64,000 bases of DNA from Roseobacter fucihabitans (GTDB lineage: Bacteria > Pseudomonadota > Alphaproteobacteria > Rhodobacterales > Rhodobacteraceae). The stretch is taken from the NCBI RefSeq assembly GCF_014337925.2, contig NZ_CP143423.1, forward strand, positions 3,068,501-3,132,500, in the 5' to 3' direction. Within the stretch, counting starts at the first letter, position 1. Every line of letters starts with the position of its first letter. Positions 27,020 through 35,862 of this stretch are shown in pieces. The notes beneath the pieces are model-generated. The model saw only the letters and a program-made list of their open reading frames with translations, was not told the origin of the DNA and made no database searches. A program made the position numbers and the translations under genes.

Positions 27020-28089
27020 TGCAAGACATCCTCGTCATCGGCGGCGGCATCGCGGGCCTGTCTGCTGCCGCGCGCCTGTCCGAGACGGCCAAGGTCACGG
27101 TAATCGAGGCCGAAACCGCGCTTGGGTATCACGCCTCCGGGCGCTCTGCCGCGCTGATCGAGCCAAATTACGGTGCCACCAGCGTGCAGGCGCTAAACCG
27201 GGCCAGCGTGGCATTCCTCGCAGAGGGCGGGTATCTGAGCCCGCGCGGGCTGATGATCATCGCACAGGCGCATGAGCGCGCCGCCTATGAAGCCGATATC
27301 GCGGTGATGGGCACGAGCCCGATCACCAAGGCGGAGGCGCTGGATTTCGTGCCCGTGCTGAACCCCGAAAAGCTCGCCTTTGCCGCCTATCACGAGGATG
27401 CGCAGGATATTGATACGGACCTGCTGTTGCAGGATTTCGCCCGGACGCTGCGCGGTCATGGTGGCACCGTCGAAACCGGCTGTCGCGTGGAGGCGATCCG
27501 TCGCGACGCGGGCCTTTGGGAGGTGCGCGCGAGCGATCGGGTGTTTACCGCACCAACGCTGATCAATGCCGCCGGTGCCTGGGCTGACGGTATCGCGCAG
27601 ATGGCCGGGATCGCGCCTCTTGGCATCACACCGCATCGCCGGTCCATGGCCCGCATCCCCGCGCCGGGCGGTCACGATGTGCGCGCCTGGCCGATGTTCT
27701 TTGGGGTGAATGAGACATGGTATGCCAAACCGGATGCCGGCTGTTTGCTGGTCTCCCCGGCTGATGAAGACCCCGTGGAGCCGCATGACGCCTGGGCCGA
27801 AGACATGACACTTGCGCAAGGTTTGGCGCTCTATGAGGAGATGGTGAGCGAACCCGTTACGCGATTGCTCTCAAGCTGGGCGGGGCTGCGCAGTTTTGCA
27901 CCTGACCGCACGCTTGTTCTGGGCCGTGACCCTGACGCGCCGGAATTCATCTGGTGCGCGGGTCAGGGCGGGTATGGGTTCCAGACAGCCCCAGCCGCCT
28001 CGCGCCTGTTGGCCGATCTGGTTCTGGGGCGCGCCCCGGAGATGGCCCGCGACACCGTCGCCGCCCTTCAACCGGACCGTTTGCGATGA
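27019..28089 (+). CDS. FAD-dependent oxidoreductase (DAO family)
   Basis: A 356-residue flavoprotein of the D-amino-acid oxidase/glycine oxidase type. The FAD motif is VIGGGIAGLSAAARL at the N-terminus, then GYHASGRSAALIEPNYG; INAAGAWADGIAQMAG and the C-terminal CAGQGGYGFQTAPAASRLLA finish the fold. Substrate probably an amine or amino acid. Starts at the stop of the aldo/keto reductase and overlaps the DUF938 gene by 4 bp. Confidence 0.88.
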   Translation: MQDILVIGGGIAGLSAAARLSETAKVTVIEAETALGYHASGRSAALIEPNYGATSVQALNRASVAFLAEGGYLSPRGLMIIAQAHERAAYEADIAVMGTSPITKAEALDFVPVLNPEKLAFAAYHEDAQDIDTDLLLQDFARTLRGHGGTVETGCRVEAIRRDAGLWEVRASDRVFTAPTLINAAGAWADGIAQMAGIAPLGITPHRRSMARIPAPGGHDVRAWPMFFGVNETWYAKPDAGCLLVSPADEDPVEPHDAWAEDMTLAQGLALYEEMVSEPVTRLLSSWAGLRSFAPDRTLVLGRDPDAPEFIWCAGQGGYGFQTAPAASRLLADLVLGRAPEMARDTVAALQPDRLR

Positions 28090-28736
28090 GCGGCAAACTC
28101 CCTCCCAGCGCCAGCGTCGCCTCCGCTTTGGAAGGTGCCAAGCTGCACGCCCCAGCAGCGGCGCGCAACACGGAGGCTCTCTGCGGGCTTTTACGGCAAC
28201 ACGCCCCGACATCCGGGCAGGCGCTCGAACTCGCGAGCGGCACGGGTCAGCATGTGATCGCCTTTGCGGCGGCTTTGCCAGACGTCATTTGGCAGCCCAC
28301 AGAAATCGGTGTCACACGTCTGGCCAGCATCAACGCCTATGCGTCCGGGTCGGGTTTGAGCAACATCAACCCTGCGCGCGTCCTGGATGCCACGCAACCG
28401 GGATGGCACCGGGTGCATCCGGACAAGAGCCTGATCGTGCTGGCCAACCTGTTGCATTTGATCACCGAGCAGGCGGCCAACACCCTGATCGCAGAGGCCC
28501 TTATGGCGCTGGCACCGGGCGGCAGGGCCATTCTTTATGGCCCCTTCAAACGGGCTGGGACCCTTACCAGCCCAGGTGATGAACGCTTTGATGCACAGCT
28601 GCGCGGGGCCGATCCCACCATTGGCTATAAGGACGACAGCGACGTTAAGGGATGGGTGATACAGGCGGGCGGCAGTGGCATCAAAACCGTGGAAATGCCC
28701 GCCAACAACCTCGCCTTTATCGCAACCAAAGCTTAG
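28086..28736 (+). CDS. DUF938 SAM-dependent methyltransferase-like protein
   Basis: A 216-residue protein of the DUF938 family. ALELASGTGQHVIAFAAAL is the SAM-binding glycine loop, followed by WQPTEIG and VLANLLHLITEQA. FGPF-type ILYGPFKRAGTLTSPGDERFD is the family hallmark. The acceptor is unknown. ATG at 28086 overlaps the flavoprotein stop (ATGA). Its end overlaps the converging dehydrogenase by 4 bp. A longer in-frame start lies inside the previous gene. Confidence 0.87.
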   Translation: MSGKLPPSASVASALEGAKLHAPAAARNTEALCGLLRQHAPTSGQALELASGTGQHVIAFAAALPDVIWQPTEIGVTRLASINAYASGSGLSNINPARVLDATQPGWHRVHPDKSLIVLANLLHLITEQAANTLIAEALMALAPGGRAILYGPFKRAGTLTSPGDERFDAQLRGADPTIGYKDDSDVKGWVIQAGGSGIKTVEMPANNLAFIATKA

Positions 28737-31225
28737 CCATCCACGCGGATACGCTCGTTTTTAGGATCATAGGGGCTGTCCTCGACGATCTCGGCATCCC
28801 AAAGCTGATCGAGCATCTTGACCTTGAGCTTGGTGCCTTTGACGGCCAGATCCGGCGTCACATAGCCCAGGCCAATGCTCTTGCCGAAGGCCACCGAATA
28901 GCCCCCGGACGTGAGCCGCCCAACGCGCGTGTCACCGTGATACAGCGCTTCGCGCCCCCAAGGGTCTGCATCATCCGGCCCATCGATCAGCAATGTCACG
29001 CATTTTGAACGCACACCGGTTTTCTGCAAAGCGTCCTTGCCGTGGAAGTCCTTGTTGAGGTCGATAAACCGCGGCAAATCCGCCTCCAACGGGGTCGCAT
29101 CCCGGCCCAACTCATTGCCGAAAGCGCGGTAAGATTTCTCCTGCCGCAACCAGTTCTGCGCCCGCGCGCCCACCAGTTTCATACCATGCTTTTCACCCGC
29201 TTTTTCAAGCTGATCGAAGAGGTAATTCTGCATCTCGATGGGGTGGTGCAATTCCCAACCCAATTCGCCCGTATAGGCCACGCGGATCGCGCGTACCGGG
29301 CACATGCCCAGCTCAATATTGCGCATCGTGAGCCAGGGAAACCGCTTGTTGGACAGAACGGTCGCAGGATCGGCATCCTTTACGATCTCATTCAGCACAT
29401 CGCGCGATTTCGGCCCGGCGATGGCAAAGACGCCCCATTGCGTCGTCATATCATGGCATTCGATATAGCCAAACTCGGGTGCCTTATCCGCAATCGCCTT
29501 GCCCAGATAATCCGCGTCATAGGCCGTCCAAGCCCCCGCGGAGACGAGGTAATATTCATCCTGCGCCAATCGCACAATCGTATATTCCGTGCGCGTGGTA
29601 CCATGCCCGGTCAGCGCATAGGTCAAGTTGATCCGGCCAACCGAAGGCAATTTATTGCAAGTGAACCAATCGAGGAACTGCGTCGCCCCCGGCCCCCGCA
29701 CCAAATGTTTGGTGAAGGCCGTGGCATCAATCAGCCCGACGGTTTCGCGGATGGCTTTGGCCTCCTCGACGGCATATTGCCACCAGCCACCGCGCCGAAA
29801 AGAGCGCGCCCCGTGATCATCAAACCCCTCGGGGGCGTAATAATTCGGGCGTTCCCAACCGTTGACCCAACCGAATTGCGCCCCGCGCGCAGCCTGGCGG
29901 TCATAGGCGGGCGATGTGCGCAGGGGCCGACAGGCGGGGCGTTCCTCATCCGGGTGGTGCAGGATATAGACGTGCTCATAGGCCTCCTCGTTCTTGCGCG
30001 CGGCAAATTCCGTGGTCATCCAGTCGCCGTAGCGTTTGGGATCGAGGCTGGCCATGTCGATCTCGGCCTCCCCCTCCACCATCAGCTGCGCGAGGTAATA
30101 GCCCGTGCCGCCCGCCGCCGTGATGCCAAAGGAAAACCCCTCGGCCAGCCACATATTGCGCAGACCGGGTGCCGGACCGACCAGCGGGTTGCCATCGGGC
30201 GTATAGCAGATCGGGCCGTTGAAATCATCCTTGAGACCACATTCCTCAGCCGACGGGATGCGGTGGTTCATCGCCATATACTGATCTTCGATCCGGTCCA
30301 GATCGAGCTGAAACAGATCGGCCCGGAAACTGTCCGGCACGCCGTATTCAAACCGCGCAGGGGCGTGTTTTTCATAAACCCCCAGGATCCAGCCGCCGCG
30401 CTCTTCACGCACATAGGATTGCGCATCGGCATCGCGGATCACAGGATGTTCGACATTTCCCTCGGCGCGGAATTTCACCAGCTCGGGATCCTGATCCATG
30501 ACGATGAATTGATGCTCCACGGGAATCGCGGGGATTTTGATGCCCAGCATCTGTGCGGTGCGCTGCGCATGGTTGCCCGATGCGGTCACGACATATTCGG
30601 CGGTGATTGTGATCTGCTCATCCGATGGGATCAGATTGCCGCCCTTTTCCACCATCTTGGTAGCCGTGACCTCCCAATGCGTGCCGTTCCAATGGAAGGC
30701 ATCCACCTGCCATTTGCGCTCGATCATCACGCCGCGTTGTCGCGCACCCTTGGCCATCGCCATGGTGACGTCAGCGGGATTAATATAGCCATCGGTGTGG
30801 TGATAAAGCGCGCCCTTGAGGTCTTCGGTGCGGATCAAGGGCCATTTCGCCTTGATCTCCTCCGGCGTCATCCACTGATAAGGCACACCACAGGTCTCGG
30901 CGGTGGAGGCATAGAGCATATATTCATCCATGCGCGCATCAGTTTGCGCCATGCGCAGGTTCCCGACAACGGCAAACCCCGCGTTCAGACCGGTTTCCTC
31001 CTCCAATGTCTTATAAAAACGAATGGAGTAGTCATGGATGTGCGTTGTTGCATAAGACATGTTGAAATATGGCAAGAGCCCGGCGGCGTGCCATGTGGAG
31101 CCAGAGGTCAGTTCGTCCCGCTCCAGCAGCATTACATCGTCCCAGCCCGCGCGCGCAAGGTGATAGGCGATGGAGGTGCCAACCGCACCGCCTCCGACGA
31201 CAAGAGCTTTGACCTGGGTTTTCAT
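28733..31225 (-). CDS. Dimethylglycine/sarcosine dehydrogenase-like FAD-GcvT fusion
   Basis: An 830-residue enzyme of two halves. Residues 1-430 are a FAD oxidoreductase (VVGGGAVGTSIAYHLARAG, SGSTWHAAGLLP with the covalent-flavin-type His region). Residues about 430-830 are a GcvT/aminomethyltransferase-like part (WWQYAVEEAKAIRETVGLID, RVAYTGELGWELH, LTSGGYSVAFGKSIGLGYV) that would hand a one-carbon unit to tetrahydrofolate. Substrates of such fusions are N-methylated glycines from betaine or choline. GGGAG lies 10 bases before the ATG. It stands alone, downstream of the mobile-element region. Confidence 0.9.
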   Translation of the reverse strand: MKTQVKALVVGGGAVGTSIAYHLARAGWDDVMLLERDELTSGSTWHAAGLLPYFNMSYATTHIHDYSIRFYKTLEEETGLNAGFAVVGNLRMAQTDARMDEYMLYASTAETCGVPYQWMTPEEIKAKWPLIRTEDLKGALYHHTDGYINPADVTMAMAKGARQRGVMIERKWQVDAFHWNGTHWEVTATKMVEKGGNLIPSDEQITITAEYVVTASGNHAQRTAQMLGIKIPAIPVEHQFIVMDQDPELVKFRAEGNVEHPVIRDADAQSYVREERGGWILGVYEKHAPARFEYGVPDSFRADLFQLDLDRIEDQYMAMNHRIPSAEECGLKDDFNGPICYTPDGNPLVGPAPGLRNMWLAEGFSFGITAAGGTGYYLAQLMVEGEAEIDMASLDPKRYGDWMTTEFAARKNEEAYEHVYILHHPDEERPACRPLRTSPAYDRQAARGAQFGWVNGWERPNYYAPEGFDDHGARSFRRGGWWQYAVEEAKAIRETVGLIDATAFTKHLVRGPGATQFLDWFTCNKLPSVGRINLTYALTGHGTTRTEYTIVRLAQDEYYLVSAGAWTAYDADYLGKAIADKAPEFGYIECHDMTTQWGVFAIAGPKSRDVLNEIVKDADPATVLSNKRFPWLTMRNIELGMCPVRAIRVAYTGELGWELHHPIEMQNYLFDQLEKAGEKHGMKLVGARAQNWLRQEKSYRAFGNELGRDATPLEADLPRFIDLNKDFHGKDALQKTGVRSKCVTLLIDGPDDADPWGREALYHGDTRVGRLTSGGYSVAFGKSIGLGYVTPDLAVKGTKLKVKMLDQLWDAEIVEDSPYDPKNERIRVDG

Positions 31226-31331
31226 GACGCGAGACTCCCTGACGCGTGTTAACGGTCAAGCTTTAGCGGTTGAACGCAGAACGTGCAAAACACGCCCGAC
31301 CGGTCATGGCGGGAAAGCGACATCCCAAGCA

Positions 31332-31354
31332 AAGGTGGCCTAAAGCCCACCCTA
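31332..31354. repeat. Dispersed intergenic hairpin repeat, copy 3 (inverted, diverged)
   Basis: Reads AAGGTGG..CCACCCTA here; its reverse complement aligns with the copies at 13021 and 62737 with a few changes. It ends one base before the GTAAGCG end of the IS66 remnant, so the IS may have entered at this repeat. Confidence 0.75.
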
Positions 31355-31382
31355 CGTAAGCGTTGCTTCAGGTTTTGAAGTT

Positions 31383-32420
31383 TCAGGGTAGCAGTTGCTC
31401 GATTTCCTTTTGTTTATGGCGATTGACGATGGCTTTGAGGACGCCTGTCAGATAATTATGTGACTCGATTTGGGTGAGTTTGCATGTTTCAATCAGTGAC
31501 GCGAGCACGGCCCAGTTCTGTTACATTCCATGCGCGATCATCGCGGGTGATCGCTCAAAAGTAACCCTTCTTTGTCCTGCCGCTTCCCGGATTGAGAACC
31601 ATAGCGGCGTCTCATCTATTACCCAGCAGACGATTGCGCAGCAATCTGCCGAGAGGGCATGAAGAGCTTCGCAGATGCTTTGAGATGCGCCAGCAAGGCG
31701 CGGCCTCAGTTCATGTGCGGCCTTGTCGACCCAGAACGCCAAAGTGGAGCGGTCGATATCGACGCCCTATCGCGCATAGATTTGCGATTGACGATACAGT
31801 GGCAGATGGTCGGCATACTTCGAGACAATCACACTGGCGACAGCCGCCTCGGCCGGCATCCCATCTTCGATCAGTTGCAGTTTGGCAGGCGCGTGCACAA
31901 TTCCAGCTTCACATGACCGGCATCTATACTTAGGACGACGGGTGACGATGACGCGGAACTGCGCAGGGATGATATCCAGCCGTTTGCTGACGCCTTTGCC
32001 CCCCTCTCATTGATCGCTTTGCAATCAACTGCCGGGCAGAGGATGACGTGGCGCTCAGTACCGCAACCACAGGTCACGTCTGGGGCGCGCACTTCCTCGA
32101 TGCGCAGCAAATGCTTTGGCAGAACCCCGCGCTCTTTGCTTTGGGGTGATCAACTGCTTTATCCTCAACCTGGACGACAGCCATGGCTGTCTCAATATCG
32201 TCCAGCGCAAGGTGGTATGGATCCGCCCTCCCGGCGGATTTCTACGTAATCGCCTGCCGGGCAATAGATGGCCCTTCTCGCACTTTGCGCCGTAAAGCGC
32301 CTGCTTGAAGTCTGCCAGCAGTTTTTCAAGGCGCACAACGGGACCTTCCTTGAGTTCGATGATGCCATCACACTCATCAATAGTCCTGTTTTGCGCGCCA
32401 ATCTGGACCTTTGCCGTCAA
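31383..32420 (-). pseudogene. IS66 TnpC transposase, multiply broken
   Basis: Pieces of TnpC appear in order but in different frames. The N-terminus has RLEKLLADFKQALYGAKCEK (near 32290-32360), the zinc-binding part has LRIEEVRAPDVTCGCGTERH (near 32050-32110), and the core has GVDIDRSTLAFWVDKAAHEL (about 31695-31760). The C-terminus, NWAVLASLIETCKLTQIES followed by HNYLTGVLKAIVNRHKQKEI, ends at 31383. The catalytic middle is largely deleted between 31510 and 31690. No functional product is possible. Confidence 0.85.
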
Positions 32421-32570
32421 TTAAGAGGGCCTTGAACGCATCGATATCGTCCACTGCCCGACAGGGCATCGCATAGCGATGTCCCGAGAGGGAGGAAGAT
32501 CAGCAGGAAAAGGCATGGATGTTTTTTACCAAAACCTCGCCTCAGCCGCCTGCGTAAAACGCCGTCCGAG

Positions 32571-32795
32571 TTATTCTGTCGCAGCAGGTAGACGGCTCTT
32601 CAACGGCGTTACCCCCCGCCAATCCAGACCCGCAAACAGCGCCTCAAATTGCGCAGGGTCCAGCCGTAAAACGCCGTCGCGAATGATAGGCCATTTGAAT
32701 GCATTCTGCTACAATCGTTTGTACTCCATGACCAAGCCGGTCCCATCCCATCCTTTACCCTCGTCGTGCTTGATCTTATCTAAGAGCAGATGACG
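32571..32795 (-). pseudogene. IS66 TnpB (accessory protein) fragment
   Basis: One frame reads GWDGTGLVMEYKRL, a TAG stop, then WPIIRDGVLRLDPAQFEALF and GLDWRGVTPLKSRL to a stop at 32571. This matches the TnpB (Orf2) protein of IS66 elements, whose WDGTGL and GLDWR motifs are conserved. The 5' end is lost at the junction with the IS3 terminal repeat. Confidence 0.8.
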
Positions 32796-32808
32796 TGCCC
32801 CTAGTTTC

Positions 32809-33096
32809 CTAGACGCTTGCCTTGTTCATTTTCTGCTGTTCCATTTCATAGTCAACCGGTGACTGCATGCTATTGTTCGTGTGCTTGCGTGTAGGGTTGT
32901 AGAACATCTCGATGTAGTCGAACACGTCTTGCCTTGCTGCGTCGCGTGTGAGGTACGTTCGTCGCCTGATCCGCTCCCGTTTCAATAGGTGAAAAAAGTT
33001 CTCTGCCACGGCATTGTCATGGCAATTCCCACGCCTGCTCATACTGGCATCCAGATTGTGTTTGCTGAGAACCGATTGCCACTCTGCACCCGTGAA
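32809..33096 (-). pseudogene. IS3-family OrfB transposase, C-terminal fragment
   Basis: Encodes FTGAEWQSVLSKHNLDASM, then SRRGNCHDNAVAENFFHLLK and QDVFDYIEMFYNPTRKHTNN, the classical end of an IS3 (IS51/IS407-type) OrfB integrase core including the catalytic Glu region. It is cut at about 33097, where the IS110 element starts. The missing upstream part of the same gene is at 34528-34622. Confidence 0.88.
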
Positions 33097-33123
33097 CTAT
33101 AGCCTTGGACGCCCTTCTAAGTG

Positions 33124-34272
33124 TCAAGCCGCGATCTGAGCCCGATTGATCTGTTTGTGGCGTCGCGCGATGATGTTGAAGACTTCGCGAGCTATGTATC
33201 GCTTGACGCAGCGGATTGCTTCGAGTTTGGAATGGCCTTGGGCTACTCGGCGCGCCACGTATTCTTGGGTCTTTGAATCCAGTCGCAACCGTCCAATTGC
33301 AATGATATGAAGCGCGCTGTTGGCGGCACGGTCGCCGCCCCGGTTCAACCGGTGGCGTGTTGTTTTGACTGATGACGCCGGAACCGGACTGACACCGCAT
33401 AGAGCAGCAAAGCTTGTCTCTGATCTCAGTCGTTCAGGATTGTCACCTGCAGTCAGCAAAAGTTGGGCCGCGCTGTTCAACCCAATTGAGTTGCGTGCGA
33501 TCAGCTCTGGAGCCAGGTCTTTGACAATTGCTTCGATCATATCGTCAAGGTCGGCCACTTCGTCATGCAGTTCGAGATAACGACGTGCCAGTGATTTGAG
33601 CGCGATCTTGTAGGCTTCTTCAACATCCCGATACCCTGATAAGTCGGGCTGCCAGGCCGCCAAAGTCCGTATCAATTGCATACGGGTCATTTTGCGCAGA
33701 GTGTCGCGCAATCGATCCGGAGCGCAAACAATTGTCGTCTGGATTATTTGCAGCGCGATCCGGCGTGCTTGAACCGCATGCGTCGGGCAAACAGCGCCCC
33801 ACGCTGTTTGCTGGTCCTCCTCATTGCGGCAAACCTTCAATACACGCAGGGATTCCACCATTCTATCTCGACTGCGCGGGGTGACTGTGCGCCGCTCTGC
33901 GAAAGCCGCATGGGCGGTACTTTCAGCATCAAAGTCATCATTCTTGCCGCGCCGTCTTCGATCCAGCTTGTGTGGTGCGGTTACCTCCAGAACATCAACA
34001 TCAGCGACCTGCATATATCTTAAAAGTCCTGCGCCGCAACTGCCGGTGCATTCCACCCCAATGCGCTGCAGGTTCCCGAATGACCGCATCCACGCCAGCA
34101 TCAACTTGTAACCCTGCCGCGTCGTCGCAAAGTTCTGCGTGCCCAGCACTTGATCATTATCATCGACAACTGCCGCAACATGAAGATCTTTATGCGTATC
34201 AACCCCGCCAACGACTGGGATGGTTTGCTTAGTTTTGCCCATGGGATCATCCTTTGCGGCGGCTTTCGACAT
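33124..34272 (-). CDS. IS110-family transposase (DEDD recombinase)
   Basis: A 382-residue, apparently intact recombinase. The DEDD RuvC-like domain shows GGVDTHKDLHVAAV (first Asp), IGVECTGSCGAGLL (Glu) and DDFDAESTAHAAF (last Asp pair). The C-terminal Tnp2 domain shows FAALCGVSPVPASSVKTTRH, RLNRGGDRAANSALHIIAI and the catalytic-Ser region. The start ATG at 34272 was taken; an internal ATG at 34242 (MGKTKQ) also works. This is the only mobile-element protein in the 31-36 kb region that looks complete. Confidence 0.92.
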   Translation of the reverse strand: MSKAAAKDDPMGKTKQTIPVVGGVDTHKDLHVAAVVDDNDQVLGTQNFATTRQGYKLMLAWMRSFGNLQRIGVECTGSCGAGLLRYMQVADVDVLEVTAPHKLDRRRRGKNDDFDAESTAHAAFAERRTVTPRSRDRMVESLRVLKVCRNEEDQQTAWGAVCPTHAVQARRIALQIIQTTIVCAPDRLRDTLRKMTRMQLIRTLAAWQPDLSGYRDVEEAYKIALKSLARRYLELHDEVADLDDMIEAIVKDLAPELIARNSIGLNSAAQLLLTAGDNPERLRSETSFAALCGVSPVPASSVKTTRHRLNRGGDRAANSALHIIAIGRLRLDSKTQEYVARRVAQGHSKLEAIRCVKRYIAREVFNIIARRHKQINRAQIAA

Positions 34273-34527
34273 ACTTCACCAGAAAGAATGCACGGACAGG
34301 ACAGTCATGAGACCAAGTGGTCAGGCCCTTCTTTGGTCACGCGATATCTTCGAGACGAAGCCTCACCGCAAAGCGTTCCCGGATGATCGACAGGTCCAGG
34401 GAAAGACACAAGTCAGGTCGATCGGAGTGAGGGTCAGATCACACCAAGAGGCCAAGCGGTACCAACCCAACGAATGGTCGATCGGTGTTAGAGTCAAACC
34501 ACCCGAGAACTGGTGTCCATTCTATGA
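34273..34527 (-). ncRNA. Candidate IS110 bridge RNA region
   Basis: The 255 noncoding bases between the transposase start and the element end lie where IS110-group elements encode the bridge (seek) RNA that pairs with target and donor DNA. Two imperfect direct repeats, TCGATCGGAGTGAGGGTCAG (from about 34419) and TCGATCGGTGTTAGAGTCAA (from about 34480), could form related RNA loops. The assignment rests on position and established family knowledge only; I did not derive a fold. Confidence 0.4.
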
Positions 34528-35439
34528 CTGTCGGAATGGATCATGACCTTTTGCTTTGGCTTGCGTCGCCAAACCGCGGCCAAGAGCGCTTGTAGGGCGA
34601 GATCGGTTGTCATACGCGCCCAAATACTTGCCTGCGATGTGGTGGTGTGTGCCAACCTCAGCGCGACGCAGGCGGCTAAAGAAGCTTTCCGCTTGGTTGG
34701 TGCAGGCACCATTTTTGGAATATGCGATCTGGTGGTTGATGCGCTTTATTGGGAAGTAGGCGGCCAGCTTGTCCCAGTGTGACGCTTCGTCAGCGTGAAC
34801 TGTGGAGCCGTGCTGCACGTTTGCGGCGACCAGAGCGACGCCTTCGGCCTCTGTGGCGGTCACATAGGTAATTGTGCGGCCACCACGCTCACGCATGACG
34901 ATAACAGACTGACGCTTGCCGGACTGGTGGATTTTCTTGCGGCGGTCCTTGCGGTCCTTCTTTTCGTTTGCGGGCTTAACATAGCCACCGAAGTAAGCGC
35001 CATCCACTTCGACAGAACCGGACAATGCGCCTTCGTTGCGGGCAATCTCTATGCTTTCGCGGACCTTGTGCAGCAGGACGAACGCGGTTTTGTAGTCAAC
35101 CGACAGATCGCGGGACAACTGCAATGCGCTGTAGCCCTTTGCGCCGTTTATAAAGATCGCGATTGCCGCCAGAATATCGCGGATCGCCAGTTTGCGGCTT
35201 GCGAAGATCGTGCCAGAGGTCAGGCTGTATTGCTTTGCGCACCCTTTGCACTTGTATACCTGACGTGTTCTGAGGTCGTAGGCTTCACAGCAACCGCACT
35301 CTGGGCAATATGGTGCGCCATCGGTGTCAGCGAAGCGGATATTGCGGACAGCATCGCGGGCTTCGTCGTGAGACATGCGCATGACCTTCACAAGTGAAAG
35401 TGTTTTGGCTGCGGGCGAGAGTAGAAAGTGCTGTGACAT
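34522..35439 (-). pseudogene. IS1595-type transposase, C-terminus replaced by IS3 sequence
   Basis: Starts MSQHFLLSPAAKTLSLVKV (ATG at 35439; a longer start is only nominal). It carries the zinc ribbon CPECGCCEAYDLRTRQVYKC, the first DDE residue in VEVDGAYFGGY, the second Asp in VHADEASHWD, and NQAESFFSRLRRAEVGTHHH. After YLGAY the frame runs into the IS3 fragment (NRSRPTSALG...), so about the last 40 residues are foreign. It is a different lineage from the transposase at the left edge. All DDE positions survive, so partial activity cannot be excluded. Confidence 0.82.
34528..34622 (-). pseudogene. IS3-family OrfB transposase, internal fragment
   Basis: One frame reads RMTTDLALQALLAAVWRRKP then KQKVMIHSD, the block just before the second catalytic Asp in IS3-type OrfB (normally HSDxGSQFT). 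It breaks off in HSD at about 34528, and the matching continuation (FTGAEWQ) is at 33096, across the IS110 element. On its other side it joins, at about 34617-34622, to a truncated IS1595 transposase. Confidence 0.85.
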
Positions 35440-35456
35440 ATCATATCCGATGATGT

Positions 35457-35517
35457 TATACATCGTATACAGGTATAGTGTTCATCACATGCAAGAGTTA
35501 TATCATCATAAATGATG
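35457..35517. promoter_or_regulatory. Palindromes in the divergent IS1595/DUF6471 promoter region
   Basis: TATAC-ATC-GTATA (35457-35469) and CATCAT-AA-ATGATG (35504-35517) are perfect inverted repeats in the AT-rich gap between the two divergent starts. The DUF6471 protein looks like a small HTH-type protein, so these may be its operators. Confidence 0.45.
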
Positions 35518-35534
35518 TATTTTATGAGGATTCG

Positions 35535-35765
35535 ATGATGTCAGCAACAGATGCCTATGAAGCTAAAGCCAAGAATATACTGAAATCCGAACTCAAACGG
35601 CGCGGGATCACTTATGCCCAGTTGGCGGAAAAGCTTGCCGCCTTTGGTGCTACCGAGAATGAGCGCAACCTTGCGAACAAGATAAGCCGGGGCAGCTTCA
35701 CGGCTGCATTCTTTATGATGTGTATGGATGCAATAGGTGCCAACAACGTCAACCTAGAAGCGTGA
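35535..35765 (+). CDS. DUF6471-type small HTH-like protein
   Basis: A 76-residue protein. The pattern KNILKSELKRRGITYAQLAE, then ENERNLANKISRGSFTAAFF, matches the DUF6471 family as I remember it and looks like a Cro/C1-type helix-turn-helix (ITYAQLAEKL as helix 2-3). GAGGA precedes the double ATG at 35535/35538. It faces away from the IS1595-type transposase across 95 bp and lies inside the IS3 boundaries. A regulatory role for that transposase is an inference. A weak hairpin (ACACT...AGTGT near 35780-35795) follows the stop. Confidence 0.72.
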   Translation: MMSATDAYEAKAKNILKSELKRRGITYAQLAEKLAAFGATENERNLANKISRGSFTAAFFMMCMDAIGANNVNLEA

Positions 35766-35862
35766 TCGCGCATAAAAACACTAAATAAAGTGTATTACTT
35801 CATCATGTTTGGTGAGCTTGCTCCATAATGTCGTAAAATTACCAAGCAAAGCGTCTAGAAAT

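Larger units (their letters stand above)
31356..32795 (-). mobile_element. IS66-family remnant (right end and two decayed genes)
   Basis: GTAAGCG at 31356-31362 is the usual outer end of IS66-family inverted repeats. Inside are a decayed tnpC and an interrupted tnpB, both on the minus strand. The other end is missing; the remnant is cut at 32795 by the IS3-type terminal repeat. Confidence 0.8.
33098..34527 (-). mobile_element. IS110-family insertion inside IS3 orfB
   Basis: Limits are set by where the split IS3 orfB stops making sense on each side. Both junctions carry the plus-strand dinucleotide CT (gtgaa-CT-atag at 33097-33098 and atga-CT-gtcgg at 34528-34529), the core reported for IS110 elements such as IS621. 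There are no inverted terminal repeats, as expected. The element is about 1.43 kb and holds one transposase plus about 255 bp of noncoding DNA upstream of it. Confidence 0.75.

Noticed and set aside
29042-31252. 736-codon plus-strand frame opposite the dimethylglycine dehydrogenase-like gene
   Set aside because: Antisense shadow; the minus strand has clear FAD and GcvT motifs and a good ribosome site.
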